Assembly (NCBI GenBank): GCA_964531295.1 | Contig: CAZHHJ010000060.1 | Coordinates: 1 to 12,557, forward strand | Direction of reading: 5' to 3' | DNA length: 12,557 nt | Source: JAAYJK01 sp964531295 | GTDB lineage: Bacteria; Bacillota; Syntrophomonadia; Syntrophomonadales; Syntrophomonadaceae | Shown: piece after piece, positions 7,346 to 12,557 of the stretch | Position numbering within the stretch: the first letter of the stretch is position 1 | How the letters are laid out: each line of letters opens with the position of its first letter | The notes under the pieces: model-generated | Databases searched by the model: none | What the model was told of the DNA's origin: nothing | The model's input: the letters and a program-made list of their open reading frames with translations, nothing else | Translations under genes and position numbers: made by a program

Positions 7346-8623
7346 ATGATGGCCAGAGTACTGATTACTGCTCTCGGAACCGGTCGATTGATTTCAAAAA
7401 CCGATGACCCGACAGATGCTCGGGCTAGTCGGAAATACGACCCGGCGACTTATGTGATTAAAGATGGACTTTCAAGCTCGGAGTACACAACGACATTTAT
7501 TGCCGAAGCCTTGATCAAACACTTTGAAATAGAGCGGTTGTATGTAATTGGTACTGCCAAATCAATGTGGGAAGAATTGTATTACAGATTCAGCGGCCAC
7601 GCTCGTGATGACGATTATTACCTGGAATTGGGACAAATGATCGATGCCAGCAGGTATGATAATTACCGCTATGATCGAAGTTATTTGCATAAAGTTGAAG
7701 CCGCGCTGAATAATAGGCTGGGCGCTGCTGGATCCTGCTGCCATCTAATCAAATATGGACTTGACCGGGAGGAACTGTTGAGCAACTTTAACATTCTGAT
7801 GCAGATCGGCGAACAACTGCAGCCTGGAGATGAGCTCTATGTTGATATTACTCATTCATTTCGTTCGCTGTCTATTTTTCAGTATATGATGACTAGCTTC
7901 ATAGAAAATTTGAGTGACAGGGATATTCGGATCAGCAGAATACTCTATGGAATGCTGGATTTAGCTAGAGAGATGGGCGGCAAAGTGCCGGTGGTGGATC
8001 TGACTGTGGTTAATGAACTTAACCATTGGATTAAGGGGATTTATGAACTTCAACATTACGGTAATGGCTACCTAGTAGCTGATTTGTTGCAGGAGCAAAA
8101 GCCGGAGTTGGCAGAAAGTATAAAAGACTTGTCAGATAGGATTAATATGAATTTTTTAAAGGACATCAGGAATGAACGCAGGCGAAAACTGTGGAATGGC
8201 TTAAAAAACATTGATGGACCTGGTAATGCTGCCGCATCAGTTATGGAACGATCCCTTAGACGGTTCAATAACAATCAATCCGAAGCATATTTTCAATTAA
8301 ACCTGGCAAGCTGGTTTTTCGAGCAGAAGCGTTATGCAACCGGCTATATAACCTTGACCGAGGCCATAGTCACCAAGCTGTGTGAGGGCAATATTATCGA
8401 TATTGATAATTGGAATGAGAGGCAAAAAATCAAGAATTACAATATAGATAAAGATTATGAATATTTGTTTGGGTTGGGTAAACTGCTACAGAAGATTAAT
8501 GAAATACGTAAGCTTATCGCTCATTCGCAGGGAGGAAGTGAAAACCAGTATCATTCTGCTGTGAACAAATGCTTATACTATTGTGAGCAGGCAGAGAGGG
8601 CCTTCAAAAGGATGGATTTGTAA
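7346..8623 (+). CDS. csx2: CARF-HEPN ribonuclease, TM1812/Csx2 family
   Basis: This is a type III accessory ribonuclease expected to be switched on by cyclic oligoadenylate made by Cas10 and then to degrade RNA. The 425-residue product has an N-terminal CARF (Rossmann-like) domain: strand MARVLITALGTG (2-13), a second strand RLYVIGT (64-70), and DITHSFRSL (167-175), the hallmark of the TM1812 family. The C-terminal half is helical and carries RKLIAH, a HEPN RX4H motif with Arg388 and His393, both present. It sits 20 bases after cmr6, preceded by a purine-rich GGGGGGAG (7337-7344). ATG 7349 is better spaced from that site than ATG 7346, a one-residue difference. The family symbol is given from motif recognition; 'csx1-like' would be an equally usual name. 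Confidence 0.88.
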   Translation: MMARVLITALGTGRLISKTDDPTDARASRKYDPATYVIKDGLSSSEYTTTFIAEALIKHFEIERLYVIGTAKSMWEELYYRFSGHARDDDYYLELGQMIDASRYDNYRYDRSYLHKVEAALNNRLGAAGSCCHLIKYGLDREELLSNFNILMQIGEQLQPGDELYVDITHSFRSLSIFQYMMTSFIENLSDRDIRISRILYGMLDLAREMGGKVPVVDLTVVNELNHWIKGIYELQHYGNGYLVADLLQEQKPELAESIKDLSDRINMNFLKDIRNERRRKLWNGLKNIDGPGNAAASVMERSLRRFNNNQSEAYFQLNLASWFFEQKRYATGYITLTEAIVTKLCEGNIIDIDNWNERQKIKNYNIDKDYEYLFGLGKLLQKINEIRKLIAHSQGGSENQYHSAVNKCLYYCEQAERAFKRMDL

Positions 8624-8650
8624 GATATCAATAATGACTAATCAAATGGT

Positions 8651-8657
8651 AAGGTGA
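8651..8657 (+). promoter_or_regulatory. Ribosome binding site pointing to TTG 8663
   Basis: AAGGTGA is followed by five bases and TTG 8663. The in-frame GTG at 8654 is part of this site and has nothing Shine-Dalgarno-like before it. This repeats the arrangement seen at cmr1. Confidence 0.6.
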
Positions 8658-8662
8658 CAGAA

Positions 8663-9112
8663 TTGGATAATGAGCAGAATAATAAGGAATCAATAACTTT
8701 GCTTTCCCCGCTTGGGTTATCTCCAGGATTGCTTTATTCGGCACTGATGACTATCAAGCCTCAACGAATTGTAGTGCTGACATCATCAGAAGGGGAGAAT
8801 TCATTGGATAGTATTATAAAACAAGCGGGCTATCGTGGTTATGTGGAGGTGGTACGCGTTGATGATCCCTTCAACTGCTTCCAGCAGGCGAACAAGAAGG
8901 CGGAGGAGGTGCTTAACATATTGGAATGTACCCCCTGTGTGGTGAATCTGACCGGCGGAACTACCGCTCTGCAGTTTATCATCCAACGAGTGGGTGCAGC
9001 TTTGGAAAATAGGGGTTGTAAAGTAGATTATATTGCTCTGGTAGACCGTAGAGGTGTTCAAGCACAGAAAAATGACCCCTGGGTGGTGGGGGAACTGATC
9101 AGGGTTATATAG
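8663..9112 (+). CDS. Stand-alone CARF-domain protein, candidate cOA ring nuclease or sensor
   Basis: The protein has 149 residues from TTG 8663 (152 if GTG 8654 is used). The whole chain looks like one Rossmann-type CARF domain with no HEPN, nuclease or helix-turn-helix part. Visible elements are strand ITLLSPLG (11-18) with a small-residue loop LSPG, strand QRIVVLTSSE (34-43), strand YVEVVRVDD (60-68), and CVVNLTGGTTALQF (92-105), the 'N-x-TGGT' loop-helix that forms part of the ligand site in Csx1/Csm6/Can-type CARF domains. The end (DYIALVDRRG, then WVVGEL) completes the sheet. Small CARF-only proteins next to Cas10 are known to act as ring nucleases that degrade cyclic tetra-adenylate (Crn1 type) or as ligand-binding regulators. 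Which applies here cannot be decided by eye. It follows the CARF-HEPN gene by 39 bases and closes the III-B part of the locus. Confidence 0.7.
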   Translation: MDNEQNNKESITLLSPLGLSPGLLYSALMTIKPQRIVVLTSSEGENSLDSIIKQAGYRGYVEVVRVDDPFNCFQQANKKAEEVLNILECTPCVVNLTGGTTALQFIIQRVGAALENRGCKVDYIALVDRRGVQAQKNDPWVVGELIRVI

Positions 9113-9263
9113 GGTAATACCTACTGGGCAAACTGTTCTTGCTTTATTGCTTAAAGAAGGATACAGGATATCGGAAAAACCTTATATAGAGGTACTTCGG
9201 GGGAATGGAGAAGATGATGGCTAAACGAGGTATTGTCATTAACGATGCGAAGGAGGTGAAAAC
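9113..9263 (+). other. Junction between III-B and I-B genes with short open frames
   Basis: No recognised gene is present. One frame is free of stops from 9099 to TAA 9222-9224, without an ATG, and reads protein-like from 9114 (PTGQTVLALLLKEGYRI, then PYIEVLRGNGEDDG). In another frame ATG 9217, six bases after GGAG (9207-9210), opens a 16-codon frame. It ends in TGA 9265-9267 and overlaps the cas8b start as ATGA; further in-frame ATGs lie at 9205 and 9214. A weak promoter-like pair, GATACA (9160-9165) and TATATA (9183-9188), has 17-base spacing, but the -35 matches consensus at only three of six positions. No terminator hairpin with a T run follows the CARF gene, so read-through into cas8b is likely. 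Confidence 0.3.
9250..9259 (+). promoter_or_regulatory. Strong ribosome binding site of cas8b
   Basis: AAGGAGGTGA is a ten-base perfect complement to the 16S anti-Shine-Dalgarno region, four bases from ATG 9264 (seven from the GGAGG core). It is the strongest site in the window and marks independent, efficient initiation of the first I-B gene. Confidence 0.8.
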
Positions 9264-11105
9264 ATGATTGAAGCTTTACGTAATATTGGCGCCTACAGTT
9301 TTAAGCAAAAAGGAATAAACACCGAGGAAAATCTGGTTGAGATTTTATTGGACGAGGTTAATAAAGGGGGGAATTATGCCAAGGTCTATGCCATCAACTT
9401 TGAGGAAACTGAGGCGGGATGGCGTTATAAAGATGTAAGTATTGAAGACTGGGACAGGAAAAAGACATCAAAGTATTTGTACCGGGAAAAGGGTGCGATG
9501 GGAGCCCATTACACTCCTACTGCTAGGATTGCAGGGAACAATGAAGAACATGTAAGAAAGACTTTCGAGAACCGGGTTGAAAAATGGTTTCGTCGTTTAA
9601 AGAAAGAGCATGAAAAATTTCTAAATGATAGCCTGTTTTTTAAAAACCTGTATGAAGCCTTTATCAAAGAACAGGAAAATATTAAAAATGATCTGGTCAA
9701 GCTGCGGATGCAGTACGAAGATGGAGGATTTATCACCCTGATTTTTTACCAGGCAGGAGAAAAAAAGTATCTGGGAGACATCGATGATTTTATTGAATAT
9801 CTGCTCGAATTCAGCCAGGAAAAGTATAACGAGATATCCAGCGATGGGGTTTGCTGCCTGTGCAAAAAAGAAAGCAGGGTCTTTGGTGATGCTTCGCCGA
9901 TTACCTTCTATTCCTTGGACAAACCCGGTTATATTGCCGGGGGCATGAAAAAGGAAAATGGATATAAAAACTTTCCCCTTTGCTTTGAATGTTTGCTGGA
10001 GTTAAATGCAGGTGCTGCCTATATGCAAGAACTGCTTGCATTCAAATTCGCCGGGTTGAGATATTATCTGATCCCGGAGGTTGTATATAACAAAGATGAA
10101 ATACTAGAAGAGATAATGAATATCTATTATAGTTTCCGGCAGGAAAGTGAAGGGAAAGTGGTATTGTCTCAGGCCGATCGGATAGCGGCAGATGAGAATG
10201 ATATACTTGGCCTGTTAAAAGATGTAGACGATATAGTAGCACTGAAGTTTTTGTTTTTCCAGGAACAAAGCAGCAAGTTTGTTATATTGCTGCTGATGGA
10301 GGATGTCTTGCCCTCTCGCTTGAGAACCCTATTTACCGCCAAACAAAGGGCGGAAGATCATTTGATTTTTAAAGATTTGAAATTCAGCGCCAAACTGATT
10401 CAGGATATTCAATTCAATTATGGGGTTCTGCGCAAGCTGTTTCCTACCATAAAAGGTTTTATGGAGATTGTTAATAAAACCTTTAAAGATCAGAAAATTG
10501 ATAAACAATTTGTAATGGCATTGATCATGGACAGATTAAGGGGATTTTTCAATGATAACCGCTACATGAAAATTGAAGTCTTGCAGGCCTTTATATGTTT
10601 GCTGTTCTTAAGTGAACTTGGGGTTTTAAAAAACACAGGAGGTGGTTGGGAGTTGGTGAATACGGAAAATGAAGCGGTGGCGGCGAAGGCTTTGGACATT
10701 CGGGTTGAACGGTTTTTTCAAGAATTCAGCTCAACCATAGATAATAACGCTAAAAAAGCGCTATTCCTTACGGGTGTACTTGCCCAGCATTTGCTGTCCA
10801 TACAAAAAAATGATCGAGGAGCAACACCATTTAGAAGCCAGTTAAAAGGACTCAAAATGAAAGAAGCAGATGCCAGGGCATTATTACCTAAAATTCAACA
10901 AAAGTTAGAGGAATATAAAAAGAATTATTATATTCAACTGGAGAAAATAGCTAGTATGTATTATTTGCAGGCTGGAAACAATTGGGGAATGTCGGTTGAT
11001 GAGATAAATTTCTATTTTGTGCTGGGCATGAATCTAAATGATGCCAAAAGCAAAGAAGGCATACCGTATTTCAAAGTTAATAAGGAGGATGGAGATAATG
11101 AATAG
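9264..11105 (+). CDS. cas8b: Type I-B Cascade large subunit Cas8b (Csh1/TM1802-like)
   Basis: Cas8b is the large subunit of the type I-B Cascade; it recognises the PAM on double-stranded DNA and helps recruit Cas3. The 613-residue length suits the family. The N-terminal half contains GAMGAHYTPTARIAG (77-91) and a charged helical stretch (92-150). A zinc-ribbon-like element follows: CCLC at 197-200 (Cys197/Cys200) paired with CFEC at 240-243, a feature of Csh1/TM1802-type Cas8 proteins. The C-terminal half is helical and rich in Lys and Glu. Assignment rests on this zinc element together with the csh2-type cas7 and cas5 that follow at once; Cas8 sequences diverge fast, so the exact subfamily is less certain. 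The gene overlaps cas7b by eight bases. It has an excellent Shine-Dalgarno site, in contrast to the coupled cmr genes. Confidence 0.87.
   Translation: MIEALRNIGAYSFKQKGINTEENLVEILLDEVNKGGNYAKVYAINFEETEAGWRYKDVSIEDWDRKKTSKYLYREKGAMGAHYTPTARIAGNNEEHVRKTFENRVEKWFRRLKKEHEKFLNDSLFFKNLYEAFIKEQENIKNDLVKLRMQYEDGGFITLIFYQAGEKKYLGDIDDFIEYLLEFSQEKYNEISSDGVCCLCKKESRVFGDASPITFYSLDKPGYIAGGMKKENGYKNFPLCFECLLELNAGAAYMQELLAFKFAGLRYYLIPEVVYNKDEILEEIMNIYYSFRQESEGKVVLSQADRIAADENDILGLLKDVDDIVALKFLFFQEQSSKFVILLLMEDVLPSRLRTLFTAKQRAEDHLIFKDLKFSAKLIQDIQFNYGVLRKLFPTIKGFMEIVNKTFKDQKIDKQFVMALIMDRLRGFFNDNRYMKIEVLQAFICLLFLSELGVLKNTGGGWELVNTENEAVAAKALDIRVERFFQEFSSTIDNNAKKALFLTGVLAQHLLSIQKNDRGATPFRSQLKGLKMKEADARALLPKIQQKLEEYKKNYYIQLEKIASMYYLQAGNNWGMSVDEINFYFVLGMNLNDAKSKEGIPYFKVNKEDGDNE
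11082..11088 (+). promoter_or_regulatory. Ribosome binding site that sets the cas7b start at ATG 11098
   Basis: AAGGAGG lies within the last codons of cas8b, nine bases before ATG 11098. The in-frame ATG at 11089 touches the site and is too close, and the ATG at 11038 lies deep in cas8b. The family start (MNRSELLFLYDI) also matches ATG 11098. Confidence 0.8.
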
Positions 11106-12090
11106 ATCCGAACTGCTATTTTTGTACGATATTTCCGACGCCAATCCCAATGGCGATCCCATGGATGAGAACAAACCGCGGATGGATGAAGAAACCGGGA
11201 TTAACCTGGTTACCGATGTGCGTTTAAAAAGAACCATCAGAGACTATCTGCATGAGGTAAAAGGTAAGGAGATATTTGTCCGGGAAATCCGCGATGAAAA
11301 GGACAACCTGCAGGATGCCAAACTGCGGGCGGAAGATTTTCTCCTGGATGAAGGCGGAAATAAGCTTGATAAGAGCAGAATGACGATTGCAGAAATGAAA
11401 AACGTAATTAGCAAGAACGTACTGAATGAATGTATTGACGTCAGGCTTTTTGGGGCAACCATTCCGCTGGAGAAGAGAGAGGGAAACAGAACATTGGGAG
11501 CTAGCCTTACATATACCGGACCGGTGCAATTCAAAATGGGACGCTCCCTACATGCGGTAAACATGATGAATATAAAAGGCACCGGAGCTTTTGCATCTGG
11601 GGCTAATAAGAGCATGTCCACCTTCAGGGAGGAATACTTCATTTCTTATTCTCTAATTAATTTTTACGGCATTGTCAATGAAAATGCGGCTGCTTATACC
11701 GATCTGCGGGAAGAAGATGTGGATTTACTGCTGGAGGCCATGTGGAAGGGCACCAAGAGCCTTACTTCACGATCGAAAGCGGGGCAGATGCCCAGGGTAT
11801 TGTTCCGGGTTGTATATAAGGAAAAGGATTATCATATAGGCGAACTGGACAAATACATTTCATTAAGGAAGAATGATGAAAAAGTCAGAGATGAAGAACT
11901 ACGGGATATTAAAGAGGTTCGAGTTGATATTACTGAATTATTGAACAAATTATCAGTCCATCAGGAAAAGGTGGAGCGGGTTGAGTATGCAGTCGATTCA
12001 CGAGTTGCTCTGGTAAGGGACGGAAAGGCCTTCAATGTTTCAAAAGATACGGGAGGAATCCAGTTTATTGCTTTACCCTTTAATGATTAG
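11098..12090 (+). CDS. cas7b: Type I-B Cascade backbone protein Cas7b (Csh2)
   Basis: Cas7b forms the helical backbone of the I-B Cascade along the crRNA spacer. The 330-residue product shows the classic Csh2 start: SELLFLYDISDANPNGDP (4-21), then ENKPRMDEETGINLVTDVRL (24-43) and KRTIRDYL (44-51). This is the conserved N-terminal strand, loop and helix of the Cas7 RRM-like fold in the Csh2 family. Other recognisable parts are the segment leading to DVRLFGATIPL and the glycine-rich stretch near TLGASLTYTGPVQFKMGRSL. Length is normal and no frameshift is seen. It starts inside the cas8b coding region (eight-base overlap) and ends 17 bases before cas5b, as usual for a cas8b-cas7b-cas5b set. Confidence 0.95.
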   Translation: MNRSELLFLYDISDANPNGDPMDENKPRMDEETGINLVTDVRLKRTIRDYLHEVKGKEIFVREIRDEKDNLQDAKLRAEDFLLDEGGNKLDKSRMTIAEMKNVISKNVLNECIDVRLFGATIPLEKREGNRTLGASLTYTGPVQFKMGRSLHAVNMMNIKGTGAFASGANKSMSTFREEYFISYSLINFYGIVNENAAAYTDLREEDVDLLLEAMWKGTKSLTSRSKAGQMPRVLFRVVYKEKDYHIGELDKYISLRKNDEKVRDEELRDIKEVRVDITELLNKLSVHQEKVERVEYAVDSRVALVRDGKAFNVSKDTGGIQFIALPFND

Positions 12091-12092
12091 GT

Positions 12093-12102
12093 GAGGAAGT
12101 GA
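12093..12102 (+). promoter_or_regulatory. Ribosome binding site of cas5b
   Basis: GAGGAAGTGA resembles GGAGGTGA with one inserted base and lies five bases before GTG 12108. The in-frame GTG at 12099 overlaps it and is a less likely start. Confidence 0.5.
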
Positions 12103-12107
12103 TTAAG

Positions 12108-12557
12108 GTGAAGGTCATTGTATTTGATATATGGGGTGATTATGGGCATTTTAAAAAATTCCATACTACAGCATCACCGTTAACTTTCTCTTTTCCTCCG
12201 CCAACTGCGGTCATAGGTATTGTAGCGGCCATACTGGGTATGGATAAGGAGAACTATTGGGATAGTTTCTCTCCAGATAACACCCGGGTGGCGGTAAGAA
12301 TCATCAACCCCGTTAAAAAAATTAGAACCGGCATCAATGTGATAGAAACCAAAAGTGCTGGGCCTATGTTCAATCGCATCAAACAGCGTAGCCAAATAAA
12401 ATATGAATATTTAAAGGATGCTCATTATCGCATTTTTTTCAGCCATGATGACCCAGAACTGATGGAGCAACTGAAGAATATGCTGGCTGCACACAAAACG
12501 ATATACACATTATCGCTTGGAAACGCACAGATGCTGGCAGGGTTTTCATTTGCCGGT
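12108..12557 (+). CDS. cas5b: Type I-B Cascade protein Cas5b, 3'-partial
   Basis: Cas5b caps the 5' handle of the crRNA in the I-B Cascade and contacts Cas8b. The first 150 codons are visible and the frame is open to the window end. The N terminus KVIVFDIWGDYGHFKKF (2-18) is followed by TTASPLTFSFPPPTAVIG (20-37) and a hydrophobic helix IVAAILG (38-44). This pattern is the hallmark of the Cas5 N-terminal RAMP fold in the Hmari/Csh (Cas5h, TIGR02592-like) group. RVAVRI and the region around QRSQIKYEYLKD fit the rest of that domain. The GTG start at 12108 is chosen from the Shine-Dalgarno spacing and from the family's usual start; GTG 12099 would add three residues. cas3 would be expected next, beyond the window. 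Confidence 0.93.
   Translation, partial: MKVIVFDIWGDYGHFKKFHTTASPLTFSFPPPTAVIGIVAAILGMDKENYWDSFSPDNTRVAVRIINPVKKIRTGINVIETKSAGPMFNRIKQRSQIKYEYLKDAHYRIFFSHDDPELMEQLKNMLAAHKTIYTLSLGNAQMLAGFSFAG

Noticed and set aside
9160..9188. Possible promoter GATACA-N17-TATATA before cas8b
   Set aside because: The -35 matches consensus at only three of six positions and the -10 at four of six; in AT-rich DNA this is expected by chance, so it is not called as a promoter.
11038..11097. Upstream extension of the cas7b frame to ATG 11038
   Set aside because: It would add 20 residues absent from Csh2 proteins and lies inside cas8b; AAGGAGG before ATG 11098 gives the better start.
1..12557. CRISPR array or mobile element
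   Set aside because: No regularly spaced direct repeats of 25-40 bases, no transposase or integrase motifs and no terminal inverted repeats were seen; the window is almost fully occupied by cas genes.

Overview
The window is a single-direction (+ strand) CRISPR-Cas effector locus in which a complete type III-B (Cmr) module is followed by the start of a type I-B module. Signal-transduction (cyclic oligoadenylate, cOA) genes sit around and between them. The organism is most likely an anaerobic Gram-positive bacterium of the class Clostridia (Firmicutes). This inference rests on moderate GC content, strong AAGGAGGTGA-type Shine-Dalgarno sites, frequent GTG/TTG starts and the style of the Cas proteins. 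The gene set also recalls the combined Cmr / I-B / TM1812 set known from Thermotoga. No taxonomic assignment can be proven from this sequence alone.

Layout. 1-621: C-terminal part of a HEPN ribonuclease of the Csm6/Csx1 class (TIGR02710-like), cut by the window edge. 622-770: short non-coding gap. 771-7325: cmr1, cmr2 (cas10), cmr3, cmr4, cmr5 and cmr6, nearly all joined by 1- to 4-base overlaps, so surely one operon. 7346-8623: a CARF-HEPN ribonuclease of the TM1812/Csx2 family. 8663-9112: a 149-residue stand-alone CARF protein, a candidate ring nuclease or cOA sensor. 9113-9263: a 151-base junction with no recognised gene but with short open frames. 9264-12557: cas8b (csh1-like), cas7b (csh2) and the first 150 codons of cas5b, which runs off the right edge. 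No CRISPR array, cas6, cas3, cas1, cas2, cas4, tRNA, rRNA or mobile element is visible. cas3, cas6 and the adaptation genes would be expected downstream.

How the genes work together. The Cmr complex (Cmr1-6 plus crRNA) binds target RNA. Cmr4 (Asp26 present) cleaves the RNA, and Cas10, with an intact GGDD palm, should synthesise cOA. The cOA would activate the two HEPN ribonucleases (RX6H at 463-486; RX4H in the 7346 gene). The small CARF protein may bind or degrade the signal. This Cas10 starts directly at the first palm region and has no HD nuclease domain, so the III-B arm probably lacks its own DNase. DNA interference would then fall to the adjacent I-B Cascade (Cas8b, Cas7b, Cas5b) with an off-window Cas3. 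Both effectors probably share crRNAs made by one Cas6.

The core systems are known. The parts that merit a second look are the HD-less Cas10 with multiple cOA effectors, the stand-alone CARF protein, the cryptic open frames at the III-B/I-B junction, and the non-AUG starts whose correct position is decided by the Shine-Dalgarno sites.
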